Origin: Lysobacterales bacterium
GTDB lineage: Bacteria > Pseudomonadota > Gammaproteobacteria > Xanthomonadales > SZUA-5
Reading direction: 5' to 3'
Assembly (NCBI GenBank): GCA_022844135.1
Contig: JALHMG010000008.1
Coordinates: 62,001-126,000, forward strand
DNA length: 64,000 nucleotides
Shown piece by piece: positions 45,819-54,628 of the stretch. The notes under the pieces are model-generated. The model saw only the letters and a list, made by a program, of their open reading frames with translations. It ran no database searches and was not told the DNA's origin. How positions within the stretch are numbered: position 1 is the stretch's first letter; the number at the start of each line of letters is the position of its first letter. Position numbers and translations under genes: made by a program.

Positions 45819-47011
45819 TGCGTTGGATATTACGACTCGCCTGGTTCCTGGCGCTGGCAACCCTGGCGGCGCTCATCGGCTTTTTCTTGCGCCGCGATCC
45901 CGGCTTGGTGCTGGTGCGTTTCCACGGCTTTGAAGTCGACACCAGCGTGGTATTCCTGATGATCGCCGCCATCGTCGTGGCCGCACTGCTGTATGGCTTG
46001 TACGTGCTCGTGGTGCGCTTGCCGCGCTTCTGGCGCCACGGACGCAGAACTAAAGCCACCACGCGCCTCGATGAGGGATTGGTGCTCAGCTACGCCGGTC
46101 AGCTTTACGCCGCACAACGCGCACTACTTGCAGCCAGCCCCGAACCGGTTCAGCGCTTGAGCGCCTTGCTGTCCGCTGCGGATGTCGCTCAGCGACGCGG
46201 CGAGATCGCGCTCGTCGATGAGATCCTGCGCAATGCCGCAAAACTCGATCGCGGTGTCGACATCGCGGCCGTGCTGGGCGATGTATGGCGCGCCGAACGC
46301 GGCGAAGAGGAGGCATTCCTCGCCGTCGGCGTCCGTGCCGAAAAAGCCGATGCCCCGCCGGTGGTTTTGCGTGCTTATATCGAAGGTCTGCTCAAGCGCC
46401 GCCGCGCGGCCGATGCCGTGCACGTCCTCGAACGTCTCGGCAGCCTGCGACAGATCGGCGATCGCGAGTTCGCCGCGCTCGAGCTGCGTGTGCTCGCCGC
46501 CGCGCTCGAACAAGCGCCCGACCGCGAAACGCTCGACGCGCTCTGGAAACGTTTCGGCAAAGTCGAACGCCGCGATCTGATCGTCCTACGCGCCCTGGTG
46601 TGCGCCGAATCGCGCGTGGGCAGCCGCAATCTGGCCGCTGAAGCCATCGAGGCCGCGCTTGCGAAAGAATGGTCCGAACCACTGGCCGAGGTTTACGCCA
46701 GCGCTCCAGTGGAATCGGCCAGCGCTCGCATCAAACGCGCCGAAGCCATGTTGCCCAAACACCCCAGCAGTCCAGGTTTGTTGCTGGCACTGGCGCGCTG
46801 GTGCCGACTGTCCGACATCACCGGCAAAGCCCAAGACTACTTGCGCCTGTCGCTGTCGGCCAACCCGCGCATCGAGGCCCTCACTGAAGCCGCCCAACTC
46901 TTCGAAAGCCGCGGCGAGAGCGAGCGCGCCAAACTCGCCTGGCGCCTCGCCGCCGAAAGCGCCCTCGGCAAGAAGCCCGCCGATGCTGAGCTGACGTCGT
47001 TGCTTCGATGA
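45818..47011 (+). CDS. hemY: HemY-like TPR membrane protein
   Basis: A 397-residue protein: two N-terminal TM helices (ILRLAWFLALATLAALIGFF and VVFLMIAAIVVAALLYGLYV), then RLPRFWRHGRRTKATTRLDE and TPR-like helical repeats (LLALARWCRLSDITGKAQDY). This is the gammaproteobacterial HemY of the hemX-hemY pair, not the oxygen-dependent protoporphyrinogen oxidase of the same name. Exact function unresolved; linked to haem-biosynthesis operons. Confidence 0.9.
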   Translation: MRWILRLAWFLALATLAALIGFFLRRDPGLVLVRFHGFEVDTSVVFLMIAAIVVAALLYGLYVLVVRLPRFWRHGRRTKATTRLDEGLVLSYAGQLYAAQRALLAASPEPVQRLSALLSAADVAQRRGEIALVDEILRNAAKLDRGVDIAAVLGDVWRAERGEEEAFLAVGVRAEKADAPPVVLRAYIEGLLKRRRAADAVHVLERLGSLRQIGDREFAALELRVLAAALEQAPDRETLDALWKRFGKVERRDLIVLRALVCAESRVGSRNLAAEAIEAALAKEWSEPLAEVYASAPVESASARIKRAEAMLPKHPSSPGLLLALARWCRLSDITGKAQDYLRLSLSANPRIEALTEAAQLFESRGESERAKLAWRLAAESALGKKPADAELTSLLR

Positions 47012-47180
47012 ATGCCGTCATGTGAATAGCGCCTGCGCGCCGCCGGGTCGCTCATGTGCTTGGCCCGCTTTGTGAGAATTTGCGAGATTTGCCGACGTCC
47101 AAAACCACCGAGGCGCCGACACTCCGGTGCTAGTTTGCCCGCAAACGCGCACATCCCGCGCGTGCGCACGGAGCGAACAC

Positions 47181-47990
47181 ATGGCTGCTTTCCAAATCGC
47201 CACCTGGTACGACACCTGGAACCAAACCGGACTCGATAACCTGGTCAACGGCATCGTGCCGCTGAATCTTGCAGGGCGCTACAACCTCGCGTTTTTCAGT
47301 CTGGTCGCACAGTCCTCGGGCGGATACGCGCCCGGCGGGGCAGGGCAATTCGCCAGCCAGGTCCAGGCACAAATCTTCAAACAAGCGCCCGCCGCCGTGG
47401 TCTACATCGGACTTGGCAGCACCGGCATCGCCGCAGCCGTGGCCGACAACACCGCCAACAACAATCGCTCCACCGCCAACATCGTCGCGTGGCTTAAAGC
47501 CAATGGCTACAGCGGCATCTCCATCGACGCGGAGGAATACGCGGTGATGCAAGTGGTACCCGATTTCGTGACCCAACTCGGCCCCAGCTTTCAGGCGGCT
47601 GGCTTGGGCATCGCCATTTCCGTTCCCTGGCCCGGCGGCGGCCCGACCAATCTTTACGGCGCCGGCGCCGTTCAAGCCTTCAACGCCTACGTCGATGTTC
47701 TGGAGCTACAAGACTATTCCTCCGCCGGCACGCCCATCGACGCCCCCATCTGGATCAGTGCAGGTATCCCCGCCAGCAAACTCATGGGCGGCGTCAGCAC
47801 CGAAAATGGTCAGTACCTGACCTCACTCTCCGACACCCAGGCCTGGACGCAATACGCCCTACAAAACGGCCTCCAGGGCATGTTCAGCTGGCGCCTGGAC
47901 AACGACCACACTCCACCCGGCTCGCCCGAAGATGTGGGGCCGACGTTTACAGGGGCTCAGATGATTTACGATACGGCGACGAGCAGCTAA
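47181..47990 (+). CDS. GH18-like (chitinase-fold) protein without signal peptide
   Basis: About 269 residues: AFQIATWYDTWNQTGLDNLV, YNLAFFSLVAQSSGGYAPGG, AAVVYIGLGSTGIAAAVADN, then a catalytic-site-like strand YSGISIDAEEY, where a GH18 enzyme would have DGxDxDxE. Later YVDVLELQDYSSAG and GLQGMFSWRLDNDHT fit the last barrel strands. ATG at 47181 has GGAG 8 bases upstream; no export signal follows. It may be an extracellular enzyme lost or exported by another route, or a degenerate member. Confidence 0.6.
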   Translation: MAAFQIATWYDTWNQTGLDNLVNGIVPLNLAGRYNLAFFSLVAQSSGGYAPGGAGQFASQVQAQIFKQAPAAVVYIGLGSTGIAAAVADNTANNNRSTANIVAWLKANGYSGISIDAEEYAVMQVVPDFVTQLGPSFQAAGLGIAISVPWPGGGPTNLYGAGAVQAFNAYVDVLELQDYSSAGTPIDAPIWISAGIPASKLMGGVSTENGQYLTSLSDTQAWTQYALQNGLQGMFSWRLDNDHTPPGSPEDVGPTFTGAQMIYDTATSS

Positions 47991-48060
47991 AGCCGTTTGA
48001 AGGTTGGCATGAATGGCACGAGCTGGCCCGATTCTGCGGCCCGCTGACCGAGTTCCTTGA

Positions 48061-48128
48061 GAGGCTTTGTCGACGCTCCACAGAGCTTGCGGCGCCGCGT
48101 TGCGAAGAAACGGCGCTCGCAAAGCCTC
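48061..48128. repeat. Inverted repeat upstream of acyl-CoA dehydrogenase
   Basis: GAGGCTTTG at 48061 pairs with CAAAGCCTC at 48120-48128 across a 50-base loop. The region 47991-48284 otherwise shows no gene. Weak evidence for a regulatory or repeat element. Confidence 0.35.
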
Positions 48129-48284
48129 TGGTGTTGCCTGATGGTCGACGCCAATCAGTTTTGGGGGCTGAAAAGTAGCGCTGCTTCGTGGAAAATCCAG
48201 GGCGACCGACAAGATCCGCCTTTCTCGAAGGTGTTTGTTGTCGTGAACGAACCGGCGCTACTCGCCCCAATCACTGCAGACCGA

Positions 48285-49439
48285 ATGATGACCACCTGGA
48301 CTCAAGACGACGAACGTGCGCTGCTCGACAACATCGATCGCTGGATCGAGCGTGAGGTCAAACCGATTGCGCGGGAGCACGATCAGGAGGACAAATACCC
48401 GCACGCGCTGGTCGAGCAGATGAAGGAGCTGGGCTTGTTCGGCGCCACGATCTCGCCCGAATACGGCGGCCTGGGATTGCCGGCCAGCATCTACGCCAAG
48501 ATCGTGATCCGCGTGGCCGGTGCCTGGATGGCCCCGGTGGGCATTTTCAACTCGCACTTGATCATGGCCAGTGCCATCGAGCGGTGCGGCACGGAAGAGC
48601 AGAAACAGCGCTTTCTGCCGTTGATGGCGACCGGCGAGAAGCGCGGTGGCATTGCGTTGACGGAGCCGAACGCCGGTTCGGACTTGCAAGCCATTCGCTC
48701 GGTCGCGAGGCGCGAAGGTGAGCACTACATCATCAACGGCAGCAAGACCTGGATCACCAATTCGCTCCACGGACACATGGTGCTGTTGCTGGTCAAGACC
48801 GATCCCGAAGCCAAGCCGCGGCACAAAGGCATGAGCCTGTTTATCGCCGAGAAGGGCGACGGCTTCGTTGTCGCCGGCAAGCTCAAGAAGATGGGCTATC
48901 GCGCCATCGATTCGTGCGAGCTGGCGTTTCAGGACTATCGTATCCCCGCCGCCAATCTGGTGGGCGGCGTCGAGGGGCAGGGCTTTTATCAAACCGCCGG
49001 TGGTCTGGAGTTAGGTCGCATCAATGTTGCGGCGCGCGGCGCTGGCATCGCTGAGGGCGCGCTCAAGCTGGCGCTGGCGTATTCGCAAACGCGGCAAACG
49101 TTTGGTAAGCCCATTTGCGAGCATCAGGCGATCCAGTTGAAGCTCGCGGAGATGGCAAGCAAGGTAGAAGCGAGCAAGCTCTTGATCGACAGCGCGGCAC
49201 GCAAGTACGACACCGGCGAGCGCTGCGATCTGGAGGCCAGCATGGCCAAGTACTTCGCTACCGAAACCGGCGTGTTTTGCGCTGCCGAAGCGATGCGCAT
49301 CTTCGGTGGCTACAGCTATTCGGTGGAGTACGAAATCGAGCGCTACTATCGCGATGCGATGCTGATGTGCATCGGCGAGGGCACCAATGAAATCCAGCGG
49401 ATCATCATTGCCAAGCAGTTGATCGAACGCCAAGGTTGA
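48285..49439 (+). CDS. Acyl-CoA dehydrogenase
   Basis: A 384-residue [113 protein letters not shown] and the C-terminal catalytic base region MLMCIGEGTNEIQRIIIAKQ. It uses FAD and passes electrons to ETF. ATG at 48285 gives family length. A broken copy of residues about 17-123 lies at 52111-52380. Confidence 0.92.
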   Translation: MMTTWTQDDERALLDNIDRWIEREVKPIAREHDQEDKYPHALVEQMKELGLFGATISPEYGGLGLPASIYAKIVIRVAGAWMAPVGIFNSHLIMASAIERCGTEEQKQRFLPLMATGEKRGGIALTEPNAGSDLQAIRSVARREGEHYIINGSKTWITNSLHGHMVLLLVKTDPEAKPRHKGMSLFIAEKGDGFVVAGKLKKMGYRAIDSCELAFQDYRIPAANLVGGVEGQGFYQTAGGLELGRINVAARGAGIAEGALKLALAYSQTRQTFGKPICEHQAIQLKLAEMASKVEASKLLIDSAARKYDTGERCDLEASMAKYFATETGVFCAAEAMRIFGGYSYSVEYEIERYYRDAMLMCIGEGTNEIQRIIIAKQLIERQG

Positions 49440-49444
49440 CGCCG

Positions 49445-49527
49445 GTTTTTGGTTGCCGGTTGCTGGTTCTTGGAAAGCAGCTGCAATCGTGGCGAGACCT
49501 GATCAAGGACCAACAACCGACAACCGA
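49445..49527. terminator. Imperfect inverted repeat after acyl-CoA dehydrogenase
   Basis: GGTTGCCGGTTGCTGGTTCT near 49451 is imperfectly complementary to GACCAACAACCGACAACCG near 49508. It lies between the dehydrogenase stop and the CoA-transferase start. No clear T-run follows, so the terminator role is tentative. Confidence 0.3.
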
Positions 49528-49532
49528 GAATC

Positions 49533-50654
49533 ATGAAAGCTCTCCCCCTCAAAGGCCTGCGCATCCTCGCCGTCGAGCAATACGGCGCGGGCCCGTATGG
49601 GTCGATGTTCCTGGCCGATCTTGGTGCCGAGGTGATCAAGATCGAATCGCCGCCAGCTGGCGATGTGTCGCGCGCGACGGGGCCGTACTTTTTAGGCGAG
49701 GGCGACAGCCAGTTCTTTCAAACCTTCAACCTCAACAAGCGCTCGGTGTTGCTCGATTTGAAATCTCCGGAGGGGCGCGCGCAGTTCGAGAAATTGGTGG
49801 CATCGAGCGACGCGGTGACCAACAATTTGCGCGGCGATCAGCCGGCGAAACTGAAGATCACCTATGAACATCTGGCGGCGATCAAGCCTTCGATCGTGTG
49901 CGCGCACCTGTCTGCCTATGGCCGCGACAATGAGCGCGCCGCCTGGCCGGGATACGACTATCTGATGCAGGCTGAAGCCGGCTTCATGATGCTTACCGGC
50001 GAACCCGACGGCCCGCCCGCGCGTTTTGGCTTGAGCATGGTCGATTTCATGACCGGCAGCGTGATGGCCACCGGCGTGCTGGCCGCGATCATCGGCGCAC
50101 AGCGCACCGGTATCGGCTGCGACGTGGATGTGTCGTTATTCGACGTGGCGCTGCATCAGCTCAGCTACCCGGCCACCTGGTATTTGAACGCCGGGCACGA
50201 AACCACGCGCCTGCCGCGCTCGGCGCATCCGGGCACGGTGCCATGCCAGTTATATCGAAGCGCCGATGGCTGGCTGATGGTGATGTGCATGCTCGATAAG
50301 TTCTGGCAGCAATTCCTCGACGGTATCGGACTGGCGGATCTAAAGTCCGATCCCCGTTTCATCGATTACCCCGCGCGCCGCAAGCACCGCGAAGCGCTGA
50401 CGCCGATCGTCGATGGGGCACTGATGACGCAGCCCAGCGCGCACTGGCTGACTCAGTTTGCTGGCGTTCTACCCATCGCGCCGGTGAATGACATCAAGGC
50501 AGCGCTCGACAATCCCTATGTCGAGCGTGTGGGCATGCTGCAAACACTGTCGCATCCCAGCGGCCCGTTGCGCGTGCTGAAGAGTCCGATCAAGCTCGAT
50601 GGCGAGCGGTTGCCGAGTCGCGTGTGTCCGCCGTTGGGGGCGGATGGGGAATGA
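49533..50654 (+). CDS. Family III CoA-transferase (CaiB/BaiF)
   Basis: A 373-residue protein: LRILAVEQYGAGPYGSMFLA, DLGAEVIKIESPPAGDVSRA, NLNKRSVLLDLKSPEGRAQF, CAHLSAYGRDNERAAWPGYD and DVSLFDVALHQLSY, all typical of CaiB/BaiF CoA-transferases. It moves CoA between carboxylic acids. With the adjacent acyl-CoA dehydrogenase it could form a short acyl-acid catabolic unit. Its stop overlaps the next gene's start. Confidence 0.9.
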   Translation: MKALPLKGLRILAVEQYGAGPYGSMFLADLGAEVIKIESPPAGDVSRATGPYFLGEGDSQFFQTFNLNKRSVLLDLKSPEGRAQFEKLVASSDAVTNNLRGDQPAKLKITYEHLAAIKPSIVCAHLSAYGRDNERAAWPGYDYLMQAEAGFMMLTGEPDGPPARFGLSMVDFMTGSVMATGVLAAIIGAQRTGIGCDVDVSLFDVALHQLSYPATWYLNAGHETTRLPRSAHPGTVPCQLYRSADGWLMVMCMLDKFWQQFLDGIGLADLKSDPRFIDYPARRKHREALTPIVDGALMTQPSAHWLTQFAGVLPIAPVNDIKAALDNPYVERVGMLQTLSHPSGPLRVLKSPIKLDGERLPSRVCPPLGADGE

Positions 50655-51271
50655 TGGCAGAGCTACCGATGCCAATCATCCGTGCAGGTCGAAGTGACGA
50701 GGTACATCGTGAGGCGGGCACGTGGGTGTTCGTTGATCCAGGTTTCGCCAACGACAAGTCGCGGAGCTGCGGACTGCTTACTTCTGGCCAGCCTCGGCTG
50801 TTCACATTCAGCGATCTCAAGGAGCAGCTTGTTGCACTGGTGACCGAAAATGCGGGTCCGATGAATCTGGTCATCGAAGCACCGCTATCGGTTGCGTTTA
50901 GCGCATCGGGCAATCCAGTGGGCAGGTCCATTGAGCGGCGTAACGGGAAAACTCGCTATTGGTATGTCGGCCTCGGCTGCAGTGTGCTCACGTCGGCCTG
51001 CTATCTGATTCGCGCCATCACAGATGCGCAACGTCTTCGGGAAGTTCGCTTATTTGAAGGTTTTGTCTCCTTCAAGCCCAAGGGCGAAGTGTCAAATCAC
51101 TGCGAAGACGTACTGCAACTTCAGCGGGTGGTTTGGCGTAAGCGAGGGGCAGGCTGCGTCGTTCCTCCAGAGCGTCTTGCAACAGATTCACAGCAGCACT
51201 CAGTGGTATCGGCGTTCGCTGTCGCAGGTATGGACTATGGGGTTCCACCGGTAATTGTTGTTGGTGGCTAG
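50651..51271 (+). CDS. Hypothetical protein, possibly RNase H-like fold
   Basis: A 206-residue product: TWVFVDPGFANDKSRSCGLL, then NLVIEAPLSVAFSASGNPVG and FVSFKPKGE, with HSVVSAFAVAG near the end. The DPGxxN start, an IEAPLS strand and a late His/Asp region are reminiscent of RNase H/RuvC-like or DUF429-type proteins, but I cannot assign a family. The start overlaps the CoA-transferase stop. The AT content is slightly higher than its neighbours, suggesting acquisition next to the vapBC island. Confidence 0.5.
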   Translation: MMAELPMPIIRAGRSDEVHREAGTWVFVDPGFANDKSRSCGLLTSGQPRLFTFSDLKEQLVALVTENAGPMNLVIEAPLSVAFSASGNPVGRSIERRNGKTRYWYVGLGCSVLTSACYLIRAITDAQRLREVRLFEGFVSFKPKGEVSNHCEDVLQLQRVVWRKRGAGCVVPPERLATDSQQHSVVSAFAVAGMDYGVPPVIVVGG

Positions 51272-51340
51272 CCCTTCCACCAGCAAGATGGCCAACGAGC
51301 TGTGTCTTTCGTGCGCCGTTATCTCAGACGATAGATGCGA

Positions 51341-51736
51341 TCAAGCCCAGTTTTCGACGTGCAATCCTGGGACGCGTGCAAACTCGCGCGTGTTGTTGCT
51401 GACGAGAGTGACTCCCAACGCCTGTGCGTGGGCGGCGATTTGCGTGTCGAACGGGCCTATAGGTTTACCTTGCGCAGCGAGCCAAGCTCGAAGCGACCCG
51501 AAAACGCGAGCCGCAGTTTCATCGAACGGCGCAATCTCCAGGCTTGAGAGAAATTGTTGCAAGGCGCGAAGGTTTTTCTCTGAGCCGGTACGTGCCACCC
51601 CGAAATACAACTCGCCTGCCGTGACTGCAGAAATGCCAAGTCCGGCGGAGGCATGATCTCTGAATGCTTGAAGTACCTGCGGTGGCCGTTGATTGATTGC
51701 GTAAATGCAGATGTCGGTGTCAAGCAGGTAGCGCAT
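51341..51736 (-). CDS. vapC: VapC-type PIN-domain toxin
   Basis: A 131-residue PIN protein: RYLLDTDICIYAINQRPPQV (first acidic residue in DTDI), ISAVTAGELYFGV (second acidic), FDTQIAAHAQALGVTLVSNN (third acidic D) and TREFARVPGLHVENW. VapC toxins cleave tRNA or rRNA. It lies directly downstream of vapB with a 2-base gap. Transferred module type. Confidence 0.93.
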   Translation of the reverse strand: MRYLLDTDICIYAINQRPPQVLQAFRDHASAGLGISAVTAGELYFGVARTGSEKNLRALQQFLSSLEIAPFDETAARVFGSLRAWLAAQGKPIGPFDTQIAAHAQALGVTLVSNNTREFARVPGLHVENWA

Positions 51737-51738
51737 CG

Positions 51739-51981
51739 TCAGCTCGCCGCGCGGATGTCATCGCGTGCATCGAACTTCGGTTGTTCGCGTTCGAGCCTCA
51801 CACCCGGTTCGAACAGTTCCAATGCAGCAATCAGAGTGTCGACAGACGGCGCTGGCTTCGGGCTCAGGATCACGTCTTGTCCGACGCGCCGGATATGAAC
51901 CTCCGTTCCCGGAAAACGAAATTCGCGTGGCAGACGCAACGCTTGACTGCCGCCATGGCTGAATAGCTTTGCTGTGCTCAT
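51739..51981 (-). CDS. vapB: VapB-type antitoxin (AbrB/SpoVT)
   Basis: An 80-residue protein: [20 protein letters not shown], then [20 protein letters not shown], the AbrB/MazE swapped-hairpin DNA-binding domain, and a C-terminal toxin-binding part. The pair is expected to autoregulate. ATG at 51981 is preferred; 51996 is an in-frame alternative. Confidence 0.9.
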   Translation of the reverse strand: MSTAKLFSHGGSQALRLPREFRFPGTEVHIRRVGQDVILSPKPAPSVDTLIAALELFEPGVRLEREQPKFDARDDIRAAS

Positions 51982-52044
51982 CGTCGATTCCAGCATCCAA
52001 AAAGTATCTACATGGTAGATATGTTTTCGAGCAGCGGCAAGCAC

Positions 52045-52110
52045 TATGTTGAGAAACGCACTTCCTGTACGTATCTCAAGTCGCGAGTCCGGCGCATGTC
52101 CGGACTCGCT
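52045..52110. repeat. Double-hairpin repeat, copy 2
   Basis: About 65 bases matching 35585-35651. The first stem (52049-52079) carries two mismatches; the second (GAGTCCGG CGCATGT CCGGACTC, 52085-52107) is perfect. It abuts the acyl-CoA dehydrogenase relic. Confidence 0.75.
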
Positions 52111-52380
52111 TCGATCGCTGGATCGAGCGTGAGGTCAAACCGATTGCGCGTGAGCACGATCAGGAGGACAAATACCCGCACGATCTCGCCCGAATACTGA
52201 GGGCTGGATTCTGCCGGCCAACATCTACGCCAAGATCGTGATTCGCGTGGCCGGTGCCTGGATGGCGCTGGTGGGCATTTTCAACTCGCACTTGATCATG
52301 GCCAGTGCCATCGAGCGGTGCGGCACTGAAGAGCAGAAACAGCGCTCTCTGCCGTTGATGGCGACCGGCGAGAAGCGCGG
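52111..52380 (+). pseudogene. Fragment of a second acyl-CoA dehydrogenase gene copy
   Basis: Bases 52111-52380 match 48333-48653 in the intact gene almost base for base (from TCGATCGCTGGATCGAGCG to GCGACCGGCGAGAAGCGCGG), but about 45 bases are missing after CCCGCACG and small deletions break the frame. The match ends sharply at both edges: the left edge is the repeat at 52045-52110, the right edge the AT-rich segment. High identity implies a recent duplication. Confidence 0.9.
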
Positions 52381-52471
52381 AAATAAGATTTCGATTGAGT
52401 GCTGTTGGACTTTGAGTGCAACAACACGTTATTGCGCATTTTTCGCAAACGTCGCCAACCGTCCTTTGTTA

Positions 52472-52993
52472 TCAGCAGCCGATGGCGCCATTTTCAACGA
52501 GATTAATGTTAGTCATGGTAAAGCTTGTAAGTTCCCAGCCTGGATTCGAATCATTTGTACCGTCACCATTGCTGTCGCTGCGGTATTGATAGGTCCAAAC
52601 CCAGACAACGTTTGCTGTGGCCTGCACTGTGCCCAATGTAAATTGATAACACGAGTCGGTTCCGGTTGTTGTTGATGGGATACCGTCCGGCGTATAGCCA
52701 GGTACGGGAATTCCATTGACGACGGTCTTCCCATTTGGTTTCGTCTGATTTATGAGGTCAAGTGTAGAAACAAGTTGGGACCCTGATGCCAAGTGAAATT
52801 GATAGCGAAATCCTGGCCCTACATTCGAATGCCCCATTTGTCGGGTAACCCAGCTATAAACGGAATTGCCGGGCACCGCAAAGCCAGACTCGATAACATC
52901 AGCATGTGACGGAACAGGGTTGTTCGCTTTAGGGTCAATGTTAGCCGACTCAACAGAACCCGCGAACAGTAATGCAAGTGCAATATATTTCAT
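52472..52993 (-). CDS. AT-richer secreted orphan protein
   Basis: A 173-residue protein with a signal peptide (KYIALALLFAGSVESA), then IDPKANNPVPSHADVIESGF, YSWVTRQMGHSNVGPGFRYQ and a Thr/Ser/Asn-rich C-terminus ending NGAIGC. Its base composition is visibly lower in GC than all neighbours, pointing to recent transfer. No recognised family; no GFE tail. Confidence 0.65.
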   Translation of the reverse strand: MKYIALALLFAGSVESANIDPKANNPVPSHADVIESGFAVPGNSVYSWVTRQMGHSNVGPGFRYQFHLASGSQLVSTLDLINQTKPNGKTVVNGIPVPGYTPDGIPSTTTGTDSCYQFTLGTVQATANVVWVWTYQYRSDSNGDGTNDSNPGWELTSFTMTNINLVENGAIGC

Positions 52994-53087
52994 TTTTTAC
53001 TCTGTATGGCATCGCAAATTTTCGATGGCGTTAAGCTAGCCGAAAAAAAACAACTTGTAAACACTACCTCTGCAACCTGTTGCAAGT

Positions 53088-54554
53088 TCATCCCCAACCT
53101 TGCAAAAACCACGTCCGCTGCTTGAGATCCTGGAACACATAGGCGCGGGCGTGTACGGCCTGGCCTGGGCGGGCGCGGATGACGTCGGCCCAGTAGTAGT
53201 CGCGGCGTTGGTCTTGATCGTCCCACCAGCCGCCTTCGATGCGCTCGGCGTTCGATAACAAACGGAAGTCGTCGATGCGAATCGGCACGGGTTTGGGCAA
53301 CAGCCACGCGGGCCGCGGTGCTTTTGCAGGCGCCATGGTTGGGGCGACCGGCATACGATCCCAGCGCTGCGCAAACTCGATACGATGCTCGGCAACGAGC
53401 TGCGGGTAACGCAGGCTGGCGCTCCCCAATCGCGCGCTCAAGCGTTCCAGCAGCGGTTTCAGCGCGGTCTTGTCGATGCTCGGATCGTCGAACAAATCGC
53501 TGGCGGCGGGCGTAAATGCTGGCAGTCGCGCCACTTCCAGATGGATGCCGAGCGCCGCGCGCGGTAGCGTGAATCGATCCAGCCGCGCGCGCGTCAATGC
53601 AAACAGCCGCTCAGCATCGCGGCTGGCTTCCAGAAGGCCAATGTCGAGGCGGACGACGTCGCTGTCGGCAGGGGTGCCTCGTTCCCCGCGCCCAGTGAAT
53701 CCTTTCTCCAACGCAAAGCGCAGCGTAAAGCGCTCGACGCCGCCATCGCGTGCGGTGAGCTGCGCAGCAAGATCGGCGAGCATGCGCTGGATCGGAAACG
53801 CCAGCGCTTCGGTGTTGGCGCAGGGCGCGGGTAGTTCCAACCACGCGTAGTAACGATCGGGTGGGCGAAACAAGGTCAGCGCCTCGGGCAATTCGCCCTG
53901 CAGACGGCTCAGATAATCGACCACACGCTGTCCAAAGCGCCGCGCAACGCCGCTCTTCGGCAGACGCGCCAATTCACCATGCGTTCGTACGCCGGTGGCA
54001 GCGAGTGTGGCGATGACCCTTTGATCGAGAGAGCTGGATGTCAGTGCAATCGGCCCGAGCGGCGCAAATCGATCGCGCATCGCCACCGCGCGCAGGCGTG
54101 CCGCGCTCGGCGAATCGCCGTAGCCGAACACAGCGCGAAATCCTTGGGCGATAAAGCCGCGCTCCAGCGCGTCATGCAGGGCATCGAAGCCACCGAACAA
54201 ACGCATGCTGGCGCCGATCTCGAGCGTCAATCCGGTGTCGACGGCGACGCGACTGGTAAACCCGTACGCATAGGCCGCGAGGTGTTCGAGCGTCTGAGTT
54301 TCGGCTTGCGGGTTGCGACGGTGGGCGATGAGTGTCGTCAACGCTTGCGCCGCCGCCAGACGCATTCCCGGTTGCACTCCCGCTGCCAGCGCGGCGGCAT
54401 TGGCGGCGTAGATCGTCGCGCGCTGCACAGGCCCATCGACCACAACATGCGCGCCTTGCACATGCAAACGCTCGACAAGATCGATGGCTAATTGCGGCAG
54501 CGCGATATGCAACCAGCGCGGCGGCGCGACGGCGTCTTGCAGTGGCGCGAGCAT
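53088..54554 (-). CDS. imuB: ImuB-like Y-family polymerase homologue
   Basis: A 488-residue protein. The N-terminus RWLHIALPQLAIDLVER replaces the DxD-bearing first strand of active Y-family polymerases. The palm/finger region contains GVQPGMRLAAAQAL and GFTSRVAVDTGLTLEIGASM, then GYGDSPSAARLRAVA and GELARLPKSGVARRFG, with a little-finger part and a C-terminal extension with RPAWLLPKPVPI. Missing catalytic acids are the ImuB hallmark: it is a non-catalytic bridge to the clamp and DnaE2. ATG at 54554 fits family size. Confidence 0.85.
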   Translation of the reverse strand: MLAPLQDAVAPPRWLHIALPQLAIDLVERLHVQGAHVVVDGPVQRATIYAANAAALAAGVQPGMRLAAAQALTTLIAHRRNPQAETQTLEHLAAYAYGFTSRVAVDTGLTLEIGASMRLFGGFDALHDALERGFIAQGFRAVFGYGDSPSAARLRAVAMRDRFAPLGPIALTSSSLDQRVIATLAATGVRTHGELARLPKSGVARRFGQRVVDYLSRLQGELPEALTLFRPPDRYYAWLELPAPCANTEALAFPIQRMLADLAAQLTARDGGVERFTLRFALEKGFTGRGERGTPADSDVVRLDIGLLEASRDAERLFALTRARLDRFTLPRAALGIHLEVARLPAFTPAASDLFDDPSIDKTALKPLLERLSARLGSASLRYPQLVAEHRIEFAQRWDRMPVAPTMAPAKAPRPAWLLPKPVPIRIDDFRLLSNAERIEGGWWDDQDQRRDYYWADVIRARPGQAVHARAYVFQDLKQRTWFLQGWG

Positions 54555-54628
54555 GAGCGGATCCGGTGTTGCAACCGGCGCAGCATTCCGAGCAGCTGTC
54601 TCATCTGCTGCGAAAGCGCGCGATCGGC

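Noticed and set aside
44747-47011. Long plus-strand frame joining the hemX and hemY region
   Set aside because: The hemX part is out of frame and low-complexity; only the hemY part from 45818 is real.
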